A stretch of 64,000 nt of DNA from Phycomyces blakesleeanus NRRL 1555(-) (lineage: Eukaryota > Mucoromycota > Mucoromycetes > Mucorales > Phycomycetaceae). Made by a program: the position numbers and the translations under genes. The stretch spans positions 2,896,150 through 2,960,149 of the forward strand of contig NW_017265136.1 in assembly GCF_001638985.1 (NCBI RefSeq), in the 5' to 3' direction. The notes beneath the pieces are model-generated. The model worked only from the letters and a program-made list of their open reading frames with translations. It made no database searches and was not told where the DNA came from. This document shows, piece by piece, positions 41,710-54,183 of the stretch; positions within the stretch are counted from its first letter, which is position 1; each line of letters begins with the position of its first letter.

Positions 41710-44700
41710 GTAATCTCAATATCGGATTATGGAATGCCAATGGCCTGCAACCCAGAGCCATTCAAGATACCCTTCAACACTGTCAGTCCTTACATATGCT
41801 CTTCATTACAGAAACATGGCTTCTCTCTCCCTCACATCTTCCTACATCATGGTCACAAATTCACTTGTATGGGTCTCCTGTAGCTGGCACCTATAGGGGC
41901 TCTATGGGTGTTTCTGTTCTCATATCACCTCACTGTCCTTATGCCGTCACTCAAATACCTATGTCCTCCAAATATGCTCTGGCTGTCAAAATTGGCTCAC
42001 TCAGAATTGTATGCTTATATCTTCCACCAAATATGCCCACTCATGATGTCCTACATGTACTCTCTTCCATTCCTTTAACACATGATACCATTCTTTGTGG
42101 TGACTTCAATGCAAGACTTGGCTCTGTTACTGGTGACTATGCATCAAATTCTCGTGGACTGGCACTATGTTCTTGGATAGAAGAGAGATCTCTATCAGTT
42201 GTAAATGCAGATCTTGCACCTTGCATACCAACATATATTTCTTTCCGCAACAACTATGAAATCAGCAGTATTATTGACCTCTTTATAACTAATATGCCAC
42301 TCATCAATCCTTCTCTTCATATTGCTACTGACTTGTCTCTTGGATCAGATCATCGCCTTTTATCACTTTCCTTTACCTATGATCTACAGCACTCTACCAA
42401 TATGCCACCACCATTACGCAAGACATGGAACCTCTCACGCCTCAATGAACCTGATGTCCATGCTCTTTATGCTCATACCTTCAATCAAAACTCGACCTCC
42501 CTCCTTTCCACCTTGCAAGACATTGTACAGAATCCACCACTCACTAGACCCAACATTGATGCTATCACTGATGAGTTCAATTTACTCATTTATGACTCAT
42601 TAAATAGCTCAATTGGACATCGACCCTCTCGCCCAAATCATTGGAAATCCTTCTGGAATGTAGCTTTGCAAACAGCAGCAGATCGTCGTAACCAATGTTA
42701 CAAAAAATGGCGCCTAGCAATAGGTATTGACAAAGTTGTTTGGTGGACTAAACACAAGCATGCACAGGCCGAATTCCGATCTCAGGTTCAGCAAGCAAAA
42801 CGTCAGTCTTGGCATGTCTTTTGTCAGTCTATGGAACGTGACTTCAGCAAAGCAACATCAAAGATAAAGCAGTTAAAACGCCGTAGACAGCCACAACATA
42901 CTTTCCAGCACGATGATGGACCAGCCATAGCAGCAGCAACAATGTGTGACTATTTGGCAACAGTATATAGTGGACATATACTTCCAGCAACCCGACCACC
43001 AGCACCAATGACCACTTGTAACAGTGTGCCTTTTGCCTCTGATGACTCTCCCTTTACCTCACCAATTGTAGAGGAATTCATGCAATTTATGCCTAACCGC
43101 AAGGCACCAGGACCAGACCATATCAGAGCTGAAATGCTAAAACCTGTAAAAACACATGTCTCACCCATTCTTACTTTATTATTTACAGTTTGCTGGCAAT
43201 GGTCATATGTTCCAAGTTTGTGGCGCCAAGCCCAGGTCTTCCCAATCTTCAAGAAGGGTAGTCCAACTGACCCGGCAAACTACCGACCAATCTCCTTGAC
43301 CTCTGTACTGCGTAAGCTTTTTGAGATGTGTATAGCCCCCCAGTTGCACAAGTACTCTCCTCCTTTGGATGTGGCTCAAGGTGGTTTTCGTCCTCGCCGT
43401 GGTGCTTTGGATCAAGCTCTCTGTCTCCATGATCTGATGAAAGCCTATTATCACCGTCATAAGCACTACCCTGTTGTTGCATTTCTGGATATCAAGGCTG
43501 CCTATGATACAGTGGATCGACGAATCATCTGGCATGCTTTACAAAAACGTTGCACTCCACCAGCACTTTTGGGTCTCTTGGTTAACATGTTTGACAATGT
43601 CTCTATCTGTGTCCTTTTGGGTAACTTTTCTTCACACTCGTTCTCACCTGCCACTGGGGTTCTCCAAGGTTCTGTCCTCAGTCCACATCTGTATTCAATA
43701 TATATCAACTCCCTGCCCCCATTGCTCCGCACAGTTGCTCACTCACAAACTACAACCCATGTTCCATCACCCTCTCCTACCTCATTGGATGCATATAATG
43801 CTCTTCTTGCTCCTTCAGGTGTAGATGGCTTTGGACATATTCATTTCTCAACACCCATCAATTCTCTGCTCTTTGCCGACGATGTAGCTATTTTTGGTTC
43901 TCTTTCAGACGTTCAGGCCATGCTAGACCTTGCTGCAGACCACTCTCTTACTCTTGGATATCGATGGAGCCCCACCAAATGTGAAGTTATATATCCCAAA
44001 ACACATGCAAGCTTGCCAGTTCCACTTCTTTTATATGGTCAAGTTCTCTCTGCCACTGACCTGTTTATTTATCTGGGTGTTCCTTTTGCCAATAAGGGTA
44101 TTTCTTCCAAGTCTATTGCCACTCATAGACGTTCTGGTACACTTGCTACAATGGCAACCCTAAACTCTGTTGGTGCTTGTCGTTCTGGTTTTTCTCTGCT
44201 GCTCAGTTCACGATTGTATAAGATCTTTGTCCGCCCAAAGTTTGAATATGGTTTGGCAATCTCCACTCTACTGAAACAAGATATCAATGTGCTGGAATCC
44301 ATTCAAGATAAGTGTCTTCGCATGATTGTTGGGGGGCATGCCACGTCCTCTACAATTGTGTTGAAGCACATCTGCAATCTGTCAAGTATGAAGTTCCGTG
44401 CCGATGCTCTTATTGCCAAGTTCTGTATAAGATCACGCTTTTTACCGGCCTAGTGCCTCCTGTCTCTTTTGCACCGTCATCATACCGTCTATTCTTCACT
44501 TGTCTCCTTGGGAAAAACCTATCTTCTGTCCAATCTCCCTCCAACACTCAAAATTCGAAGCCCTAGTGCTGTAAAAAATCATTTTGAAAGCATTAGAGAA
44601 GCTGGATTTGCAACCTTTCTCCAGTCCAATATGCAAGTTCTCATTCAAGCATGCCGCCCAGTTCTTGGAGTTGATCCAATCTTGTTTTTGCCAGCCTCAC

Positions 44701-45029
44701 GTATGGAACGTGGCCGTTTGATTCGTTGGAGAATGGGGTGGTTACCAGGCAAAACAAAGGAATGTCCTTGTGGATCAGATCACACCTCACGCCGCCATTT
44801 GTTGGATTGCCCACTTGTTCCTGTGGCACTATTTGAACAGTTGCCTCAACCTGACCAAGATCAGATACACAGAATTGATTTTGCCATCACATCCTTGCCT
44901 TTGTCATCTCAAGAACCACGACCTGCTTACTGGATACCACTGCTGACTATTCTTTGGCACATAGATATTATATGTAATCCTGATGGTGACTATTCACATG
45001 AGACTGAACATGGTACTCTTTGGATATAA
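41706..45029 (+). pseudogene. LINE 2 ORF2: AP endonuclease and reverse transcriptase, one stop
   Basis: It starts at ATG 41706 inside the ORF1 stop (ATGA). Endonuclease: LNIGLWNANGL, FITETW, CGDFNARLG, SIIDLFITN, LGSDHRLL (residues 1-225). RT: RKAPGPDHIRAEMLKP, IFKKGSPTDPANYRPISL, FLDIKAAYDTVDR, GVLQGSVLSPHLYSIYIN, and LLFADDVAIFG, the intact F-A-D-D site at about 43870. The C-terminal zinc motif CPCGSDHTSRRHLLDC is at about 44765-44810. A single in-frame TAG at 44451-44453 separates the RT from this C-terminal 190-residue part; no frameshift is seen. Without the stop the product would be about 1107 residues. Confidence 0.9.
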
Positions 45030-45366
45030 TTTAGACCTTTTTCTTTTCTTTTCTAGTTCTCTACTTTTCTTTTCTTTTTTTTTGCTTTGCATCTCTTCTT
45101 TCTCTTTTGTTCCCCTCTGTATGAAAAGTTCTTTGTTCTGCAATTCTGTCTCCTCCCTTTCACTGTTACAACTATTTTCACAGCTGCAAAGCGGAGAGCA
45201 GGTTCAGCCATTGAAGCTAGTATGATTTGATCTTCTCTTTTCCTTCTCTTTTTTTTTGTCTTTTGTGATCCCTTGGGACTTTTTTATATCTTCTTTTTGT
45301 ACTTTGGAGGCTATATGATCTATAGATTGCCAGTAATATCTCCTTTAATAAAATATAATCTTTAAC

Positions 45367-45382
45367 CTGAGCCAAGAAGGCA
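45367..45382. repeat. 16-bp target duplication of LINE 2, right copy (partial tRNA-Thr)
   Basis: CTGAGCCAAGAAGGCA, the 5' 15 nt of tRNA-Thr in reverse plus one base. Confidence 0.85.
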
Positions 45383-47130
45383 TTTTGTGTTAATTTTAAT
45401 AAGTAACACAAACACAACCAGATCATATTTTGAGCTTGTGACTTCCTATTTTTAGTGGTATACATTATTGGAGATATCTTAGATCTTGAAACTCAGTTCT
45501 CGCAAAAAAATTTCTTTCCTTTTTGGCCCTCTGTATGAAGTTTATAAGCTTATAAAATTTTAGTAAAAACAAAAGTAATAATAATTTTTGTGTGCAGAGT
45601 TTATTAAAATCTTTATTACCAAAAACTATAAAAGATTTAATTGTAAAAATATAAAAGATTTTAAAAAGTAAAAAATTTCTAATATATATATAGTTGTCTG
45701 ATACCATTAGAAAATATGAGTCTTTTGATTTTTTTGACGGGATTTTCTTACTTTTATATTGAAAACTCGGCTTTAATATATTTTATTAGATTAAATATAA
45801 CTAGTGTAAGTTTCTTTACTATTATTGTAAACATTAGAAAACAAATATATTTTTTTTATATGTAAAACTATAATTAATTATATGAAAAAACCAGATTTTA
45901 TAATGTGATCAGATAGTTTGTATAAGTGTATGAAGCTGAAGTACTTATAGATAATAAGACCAACTTTTGAACATAAGAAAAGATCAAAACTGTTGTAATA
46001 GTTGAAGTTTTGAAAAAGTTGTTAAGAAAAAGAATTGAATATTTGAGATAAGAAACAAAGATTTATAAGAACTTATACCACTGCAAAAATCATTCTCTTT
46101 TACACAGGGAAATTAAATTAATTATGTGTAAAAGAATAGTGTAAAATTTTATCTCAGTAAGTTTTTATGAATAAAGTATTCAAAAAGAATTTTATGTAAT
46201 ATAATTGTCTAGAGAAACTTGTTTATCATTTAAAAATATATAAAACCTAAATAAATCATAGAATAAACTGCTTTATATTCCTTTTTTTATTATTAAACAT
46301 AGAGATATATTTTTAAAAATAGTTTTCAATCACAATACAGACAATAAATACAAATGCTACTGCTCAGTATACAGAGTTCAACGCTGCAAAAGGAGGGTAG
46401 GTTTGGGTGAATTTTATTTTTTGAATTTTGACAAAATTTGGAAAAATATTTCAAATATCATTGTTTTTCAATATTTTTCTTTCTTAAGATATGAATTTGC
46501 AATTTTTTCTGATTATATTAAATAAACCTAAATACAAAAACAAATATTTATTAATTAGACAATAATACTATAAATGAAATTGGTGTGACTGCTACTAATG
46601 GTAGTGGATATGCCACTAATTTATTTTAATTAACCAATCAAATTGATTCTAGAGTTTGGTAAAAATATTAAAAAAAGATTAAAAAGTTAAAGTTGTATTT
46701 AAGAGCGAAACAATATAATAAAAACATTTTTTTTTACATATATATTATATAGAGAGTATAGCAATTTGATTTATTTATTTTTTATTTGAAATCATAAAAC
46801 TTTTTTTTGTCTCATTGTCAAGATTGTTGTATTTTGACAATACCACTAATTAATGTGACAGACCAACTATCTTTTCTATTAATTTACTAAAAGTGCGAGA
46901 TTTAAATTGATTTTTTTTTATATTTTATTTTGCTTAAATTTTTACTTTGCATTTATTTTTCTCTTTCTACGTAAATGAACATCATCTTGAAGTTATTTTT
47001 TAAGATGATGGTGAATCTGTATAGCTACTTTATATATCTAATTTATATGACTTGCTCTCTATTTTATTTTTACCTGTTTTAATTTGCTAAAATAAAAGTA
47101 TATTTTAATTATCAAAAAAAACAAGAAGTT
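45383..47130. other. AT-rich region without recognised genes
   Basis: Short ORFs here are low-complexity. A hairpin at 46095-46136 (TCTTTTACACA..TGTGTAAAAGA, 11-bp stem) and a CACTGCAAAAA sequence at 46079 may mark a terminus of an old DNA transposon. Confidence 0.4.
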
Positions 47131-47853
47131 ATTTTTTATTGCTTGTGAGAGGAGTAAGACATATTCCTGTTATAATGACAGAGACTTGTGTTGACTTTAT
47201 CCCAACAAGAACAAATAAGATACCAAGTGCAACTGCAAGAATAAATGCACCAATCAACTATCTGTGAAAAAAGAAATAGAAGACGGATATCAGCATATTT
47301 TTAAAAGAGCAAAACTCATTTGATTACAGTTTTGCATATATAGAAGGCAATGTCAACGTATCATACATGAAGACAGCATTATAGAGGCAAACTGAGAAAG
47401 ATTGAGTAGTCAGCAAAAGTTGTACTACTCCTTGAGACCCGAGTAGTTAATTTTGAAATACCAATTTGCTTTACACAAATTCAGAAGTTAATGAGTTGCT
47501 GTTCTTCTCCTTCAAGGAGTGATAAAGACTGAATACCAAATGGAGAAGTGACAAATCATACATATTAAATTTAGTGTCATGCAGGATATTTCATTAATAC
47601 TTTTTTTATTAAAAAATATGCTGGCAAAGTTAAGCAGAAAAGTTCAAGAAGAAGAGTTGAGATATGTATAGATTATTCAAATATAAAACTTAATACACTG
47701 ACTAAACTATATTTTTAAAAGTAGTCTTGGTGAGACAAAAAGTAGTGTGACAGCCTCATCACCAAGAAGAAACATGCAGAGCCATCGAATTTATTTATTT
47801 TTTAAACTCCCTGTTATTTCTGTCTTCCAGAACAACAATAAAAAATTCTCTTT

Positions 47854-48396
47854 TGTGGTGATCCAGACACTCGGATGTTGGATTTATCACATATAAGAAC
47901 ATATTCATATTGGGATAGCGTAGTAGCTATCATCTTGTCAGTATAAAATATATATAAACGATTAAGTAATCAGCCCAATAATTATTACAGTTAGTACTGT
48001 AGATAATATCTTAAAGATTGTTAAGATAATTATATCATACTGCCGGGTAAACTGTGTCAGATCGATATGGAGCTAATTTAGTAGGAAGTCCTAAAGCTCT
48101 AGTATAAAAGAGAAAAGAATAGCTAAGAGCTAAAGAAGTACGATTTATGACTTGATGTCATAATTGTAACACTGACACTAGTTAAGCAGTAAATACACTC
48201 TAATAACCAAATATAGTAAAGGAAGAAAGCCTTAAGAAACTAAGACGTAATGACAAGAGCAGATTGTGTTTTCTTATAAAAAGGGACACTTTTTATTTAT
48301 GAATAAAGACAACTTATATACAGTCTCAAAGTATTTCTATACGTCCCTATTATCAAATATTTTATTTTTCTATTGTTTCATACCTGAAATACCACA
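47854..48396 (+). mobile_element. Solo LTR, family B, second copy
   Basis: 543 bp, closely similar to 24892-25435 with the same TGTGGTGATCC start and TACCACA end. The flanking 5-mers (TCTTT and TTACT) do not match, so the target duplication is eroded or lost. Confidence 0.85.
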
Positions 48397-48624
48397 TTAC
48401 TGCTATAAATTCTACAACTAAAATCTACACTGTTATGTATACATGTTAATCATGTACCAAAAATGCAATCAGAGGAATTTTGTAAAATACACAGACCTTT
48501 AAGCAGCATAATAATGCTGATAAGTTATTAGACATTGACCTAAAAAATTAAGGTAAATGTCATTTGAGTAGTATGTGCATTACTAAATAAATTATAATGT
48601 AATATTCTTTTTGTTAATTATCAG

Positions 48625-49501
48625 TTAATACAGAAGTTGTCAAAGAAGAGACAGACGTTCAGATGATAAATGTATCTGAAATATCAATTGATAGTAAGTA
48701 TAAAATCTCTTTTTAATAAATCATAATTTAGATAGCTAATAGCCTGTTTTTATTATAAATAAAGATAATTATTCTATTGTATCAGCCAAAACTACTATAC
48801 AGAGTATATCGATTTTGAGAGAAGACAAGATTTTTTAATTTGAAGAGTCTGATGTTATGACAATATCATTGGCTTCTGACAATGACAATTCTGATTCAAG
48901 TGATGAGTTTGAAAATAAGAGCAAAGTTGAGGTTGCCAGTGTTGAAGATTTTGAAGACATGATTGCTTCCAGTATGCATACATTTAAAAAAAATATACAT
49001 AAATTGTGTTACAAATAATTAACAGAAATACTTGCCTTTGTAGTTACTTCTTTGAAAATTTATGAAATGTCTCAAATAAGCCAATTTATGACTCTATTTG
49101 GCATTATCTTTCAGGCGTTTTACTTGGTCCAAACAGGTAGAACTGCTCTGTTGAAATTCTTCCGCTATCTTCTTATTGCCTTTGATAAGAATATCAATCT
49201 CCCACTTATTATTGATGCCTTAAAGACTATGACCGGCTTCAATTTCATGACAAAAAGCATTGCCAAATACATTGTCTGCAACAAGTGCTTTGCAATTTAT
49301 CTACCAGGCAATCACCAACCAAATTGCACATTCAAAAAATACATCACCACATTATCAACATACTGCGGAAATCCTCTTTTCTCTGATACCAAAGCTGATT
49401 GCCCCATCCCTCTCATGGTTTTCCCATACAATTCACTCAAGAATGCATTGGCGCAGCATTTTGCCAAACCTGGGTTCAAGCATCAAATCATTCAATGGTG
49501 A
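48625..49501 (+). pseudogene. Tnp2-type transposase, 5' fragment
   Basis: Small acidic exons (EVVKEETDVQMINVSEISID; SLASDNDNSDSSDEFENKS) separated by GTAAG-type introns precede the open block 49052-49501. That block reads LKTMTGFNFMTKSIAKYIVC and MVFPYNSLKNALAQHF..IIQW and aligns with the N-terminal third of the intact transposase at 59620-60080 (LQSMTGFSAMTKGIKRFVVC; KIMHW). It ends at TGA 49499-49501, and no downstream part is present. In the intact copy the first catalytic Asp lies further on, so this fragment is inactive. It is truncated rather than merely mutated. Confidence 0.65.
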
Positions 49502-50033
49502 TCAAGGGAGACCGTAAACAGTGTCTTGTTGAACACTGCAAAAGACAATCAATTTAAGTAGCTTAATTGTTGTTTAGATCCTCCAAAAATTAGTGGTTTA
49601 TATTCAATTATAGTTTGATATTTATTATAAAAATTGCTTCATTTAGTTAACTAAATGATGAGATTATAGATACTAAAATCAATAGATCAATTGAGAGTTA
49701 TAATTCTCCCTTTTCTTGAAATGTTATAATTGTCTGTAATTCTGGTTATATATTCACCCATAACTTCAAACCATACCTAAACCCTACTTGTTATAGAATT
49801 GGCTTTGAACTCTCTACCTCTTAAAAATTTTTATTTGCTTTAATTACATGATATTATTGGATAGACCTCACTAAAATCGATCTAGAATCAGTCTGAAACC
49901 TGACAGAAACCAGCATTCAAATGAATGATTGTAAAAAAAACTTAAATAGATCTTGCTGACACCATCAAGAGATGATGCATTTGAAATAGAATCTCATAGA
50001 AAAAATGGTTTTTATTGATTTTTGAATGGTTGG
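49502..50033. other. AT-rich spacer
   Basis: No gene or repeat structure recognised. It ends with GTTGG, the left copy of the target duplication of the next solo LTR. Confidence 0.4.
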
Positions 50034-50661
50034 TGTTGTGGGGAGAAAATAAAGCAAAATATAATATAGACAAAAGAATTCATGAGAACTTATTTAGGTT
50101 GTTTATTTCAAAAGAAAAGTAAAGAATAATAAAATTCGATTGTCTTTCTATACAGAACTATCTACTAATATTTATATGTTTCTCTAATTTGTAATTCAGT
50201 GTATGCTAAGTAATCTTTATCACAATGAGTCATCTTCCATGAGTATTGTTCTTATGGAAAGATCCGGAAAGAACAATTGATATAGTACTTCTCCAGTCAG
50301 ATCAGTCTGAGAGTTTTGGTAAAGAAGAGCATTTATGCTATTGGTAATATTTTACTATTCCGACCCAGACACTTGGATAATGTTTCATAATATTAAATAG
50401 TTGTAGTTGTAGTCTCTCAATTAAGTATTTGCCTAATAAAAGAAATATGTAGATGAAATATAATGGTGTCATATATAATGTATATGTATTTGTATATCCC
50501 ATGTCATGGTGATAATACTAAATAATCAATTATGTATATGATGATCTGTGTATTAGATAATATCATAAAGGCAGATCCGTTTGACTGGAATAGCTAAGGA
50601 TATTATTTTATTCTTCAGTCTTACTCTCAGATTCAGCAGTAATCAATACTCATTCACAACA
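50034..50661 (+). mobile_element. Solo LTR, family D, 5-bp target duplication
   Basis: 628 bp, TGTTGTGG..TTCACAACA, flanked by GTTGG on both sides (50029-50033 and 50662-50666). Homologous to 53567-54099, most clearly at the 3' end (TTTGACTGGAATAGCT and CAGTAATCAATACTCATT). Confidence 0.85.
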
Positions 50662-50666
50662 GTTGG

Positions 50667-51822
50667 AAAATATATTTAGCTATTTAATATGGACTACTAA
50701 TACTTCTTTAAAAGTGTGTATCCAAATATTACAATCTGTATACATGTTATACTTTCATTTATTAGACGGCTTGAATACATTGGATGACCTGACTTATACT
50801 ATACTTCCTTACCTTATTGGTTTCATGGATTCAGCACGTTTTTTTTTAGTGTTACACTTCTTTGAATGAAATTGAAATCCTTTGGACTTTTTTAGAGAAT
50901 ATGCTTGTTTAGAACTACATTAGTTTAGAGCAAAAAAAAGATACAGAAGTATTAATAGAAGTTTCTTTATGAAATAAAATGAAATAATATACTTACTAGC
51001 TCATTTATGGGAGTTCATAACAAACCTCACAATAGAATAGAAATCCATTTGATTGATATTTTATTTTAAATAAAAAGTAAGAAATAAAATAAACAACTTT
51101 ATTAATATGTACGCTTTGATTGTAAAGACACTTGAATTACTTACATATTATAGACACGCGTTTGCAAAAGGGAGCAAACCAGTATGACTTGAAAAAAAGG
51201 CATGATATATTTATCTGAGAAGAAGATTTGATAAGCTACATAATTTAAGTTGAGTTATATATATTATCTTTTCATAGACTGAAAATACCAGAAAGTATAT
51301 AGTACCAAGCGCAAAACATCTTTTATTACAAAATGAATAGAAGCTCTATCATTTTGAAAATAAAAAATATTTAGTCAGCAAGATATTTTATTTTAGTTAG
51401 AAGATTGTTTATTACCTGTACTGTTTTAAATGCTTGTTGAGTGTATTGTTTATCTAATATATATTAAGGTGATTCTAAAAGCCAAAAGTATTAATAAAAG
51501 TTGAGATTTTAAGAGTAAGCTTACCAAGACATATAAAAAGAGACAAAACGAGAAGAGCAGGTTAAAGAAAGAGAAAATAAAAAAGAGGGGCATGGTTATT
51601 CTATTAAATATGAATTTGGGCTTTTTTAAAAAATAAATAAATCAAAAAATACTTTTTATCTGTTACTTAGAATTGAAAGAAAACGCAGTTGCACTATTTC
51701 AGCAGCTAATATATATGACAACCAGAGTATATTATAAAATTATATTATTCAAATACTAATACATAATATAAGAATAAAACACGGATTGAAAATTAAATTA
51801 AAGAAATATGTAAAATACTCAC
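50667..51822. other. AT-rich spacer, possible exons only
   Basis: No supported gene. It contains the donor-like sites discussed under the possible host gene. Confidence 0.3.
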
Positions 51823-51969
51823 AACAAGAGTGGAAACATTCAAAGCTGTTCTTGTTACATAATAGAGCATGGTGCTCTCTGAGAAAGAATAAAACTTAAA
51901 GCCCAAATAAAACATAATATAAATAGACCCTTTGGATTTAAAAAAAACAAGGTATTCTTATTATTCACA

Positions 51970-53200
51970 ATGTCAAAAAATCTCAATAACAATTCAGTTA
52001 ACAATGCTTTTGGTAAAGAACCTTCTGTGCGAAGGTTGATTAAAACCAGGCAGTCTTCAATTTTCTTATATTAATTTTATTTTCGGTTTTTATAAAAATC
52101 AAAAAAAAGGCCACCAAGAAATACCAATGATATAAGAATGATAATGTTGCAACACTTACAGAGAACAGTAAGCAATCAAAGACCACTAGCATCAAAGAGA
52201 GCTTGGTTGGATCTTGAAGGTAGTTCATCAGGTAGAACTCGTAACATTCATGATGTGTATGAGAAACTTGATATCATGAATGTCTTAAATACTGTTTTGA
52301 AGAACACATCTTCTGAGAAAGCTGAAGCCACTGCTAGTAATGCAGTTGAGCAAGACATGTTGCCTGAACGTCAACCAATATTGAATTTAAGTAATCATAA
52401 TATGTTTTTATGTAGATAGAATTTAATATACATTTATATTATAGCAATTGTTACGTGATTATTTGACTGAAGAGAAATTGTATGATCAATACAATATCAA
52501 TGAAAATAAAAACAGGGAGGGAAACAGATCTGTTCTGAAGTCTGTGACTGATTACCTTTGCCGTCAAGAAGAGGGAAAAAAGATGGACTTGCCAACTTTT
52601 CGAACTAAGATTGTGCAGCATATTGGCAACAGAAAGTTGCAAGAAAAAAAAACAGGAGAAAAGAAGCAGGAAGAGAATCGATGGGCCTGTCTTTGTCAAT
52701 GATGTGTAAAGGTAAAAAACACATGCCCACAATATACTAGATGTGATATTAAATTAAAAATATTATATATTTATATATAGTTATATAAAAGAAAACAATC
52801 TGCCTTGAAAGCCAATCAGGCACACTTTGTGAACAGCTTTAGGGAGAATGTTGACAGTATTCTCTATGCTGGTTACATGTCAGACCTTGAGAGTGATGAT
52901 GAAAGAGAAGAAGAGAAACAGGATTCGTCTTCAGAAAAGAGTTTTTTTTGGAGATTCCGCCCAAGCTGGAGAAGCAAAGGGGTATAGTACAAAAAACTAT
53001 TTTTTTGGATGATGTATAATAATACTTACATTGGCATATAGGGAGATAGATTTGTTGATGAACTTGATGTGGATTATGAGGCAGCTCATGATAAGAAAAA
53101 TAATACCTGTTCATTTAAGCATAAATTTAAAGAAATAAGAGATAAGCAGCTTAGCAAGACCAAGGCAAACAAGCTGCCATCATGGTCAAAGAAACAATAA
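51970..53200 (+). pseudogene. Partner protein of Tnp2-type element B, multi-exon
   Basis: It starts MSKNLNNNSVNNAFGKEPSV at 51970. Further open blocks lie at 52138-52400 and 52445-52702, the second after a TATTATAG acceptor and beginning QLLRDYLTEEKLYDQY. Blocks at about 52800-52983 (ending RPSWRSKG before GTATAG) and about 53041-53200 (DRFVDELDVDYEAAH..LPSWSKKQ, stop 53198-53200) complete it. Block order and motifs match the partner gene of element C (RLLREHLWDPKF; RPGWRSDE; FPQW). It is highly charged and helical; the function is unknown. It is convergent with the transposase at 54184-56994. The exon 1 junction could not be resolved and there are internal stops, so it is probably broken. 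Confidence 0.5.
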
Positions 53201-53566
53201 GACAATAAATCAAATATTTTCTAATAAATTGATAAAAGAGTGCAAAGTGATATTTTATTAATATTATTTAAGCTTATATTTTTTGAGATAAAGAGATTAC
53301 TAAATGTTTAAATTCACTAGTTATAGTAAATCTATACTTAGCAATTGCAATTGATGAATATAAATAATGTACCAGAATAATACATTCATAGTTAAATACA
53401 GAAGAATGTTCATTTCAGAGCTCAATACCTTTATTTAATATTGGCTGGTAACTCCCCAAAGAATAACTAGAGTACCACTCAACAAATGCAAAAGTATGGG
53501 TAATGACAGTTTTGTCAATGGTTATCAAATGTTGAAATAAATACAGTATATAATCAGAAAATGCTG
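53201..53566. other. AT-rich spacer
   Basis: Intergenic sequence between the partner gene and the solo LTR; nothing else recognised. Confidence 0.4.
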
Positions 53567-54099
53567 TGTTGTGGTGGTTGAAGTTGAAGAAGCTTTTAAG
53601 AGGAAGAATTGAAGATTTAAGATTAGGAACGAAGATTCGTGAGAACTTGTGTAGGTTTTGTTTATTGAGAAAGGATTTTATATCAAAGTTTGACCAGGTT
53701 CCTACACTAAACTACTACTGATATTTATATTATTTTGTATTGGGAAAATTATATGACTGGGGTCAGGTAATCGATCCTATCTGAGCCATAATCAGAGCAA
53801 CGTGATCTTGGGATAATTAATGTATGATTAATTATATAAATGTGTGTAGTCCCAATGAAGTATTAACATCGAAAGTAAATGTGTTTATGAGTTATAATTA
53901 TGCTTATAATAATCCACTGATGTATCCCATATTATGGTGATATCATCATATGAAATATAATCACTATCATGCATGCTAAACCTGTGTGTTAAATAATAAA
54001 GTAATTGGTAGACATCTTTGACTGGAATAGCTGAGGCCTTATATTATTTCCTTCAGACTTATTCTCAATTACAGCAGTAGTCAATACTCATTTACAACA
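53567..54099 (+). mobile_element. Solo LTR, family D, near-perfect target duplication
   Basis: 533 bp, TGTTGTGG..TTTACAACA, flanked by TGCTG (53562-53566) and CGCTG (54100-54104), four of five bases matching. It lies between the convergent genes of element B. Confidence 0.75.
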
Positions 54100-54183
54100 C
54101 GCTGCTTTATTTTCACTGTTATTCTCAAGATAATAGGCGCGGAAATAATATTCAGAAGAGTATTTTTGTCCAAGAAGAGATAT

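Larger units (their letters stand above)
40569..45366 (+). mobile_element. LINE 2: nearly intact two-ORF LINE at tRNA-Thr
   Basis: 4.8 kb on plus with ORF1 and ORF2 overlapping by ATGA. The pyrimidine-rich 3' UTR ends in AATAAAATATAATCTTTAA. It is flanked by a perfect 16-bp target duplication drawn from the start of the tRNA-Thr gene. Only one nonsense codon is visible in ORF2, so it is the youngest-looking LINE here. Confidence 0.9.
47131..51918 (-). other. Possible host membrane-protein gene with transposon-laden introns
   Basis: Two minus-strand stretches look exonic. At 51823-51918 an ATG frame reads MFYLGFKFYSFSESTMLYYV..ALNVSTLV and stops at a GTGAGT donor, with TATA-like sequence upstream. 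At 47131-47268, after an acceptor-like TTTTTTCACAGATAG, a frame reads LIGAFILAVALGILFVLVGI, a clear membrane span, and closes at TAA. Between them, GTAAGC or GTAAGT donors follow hydrophobic frames near 51530 and 51137, and QSFSVCLYNAVFMYDT occurs near 47400. I could not join the exons in phase, and the interval contains two solo LTRs and a transposase fragment. It may be chance or several pieces. Confidence 0.2.
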
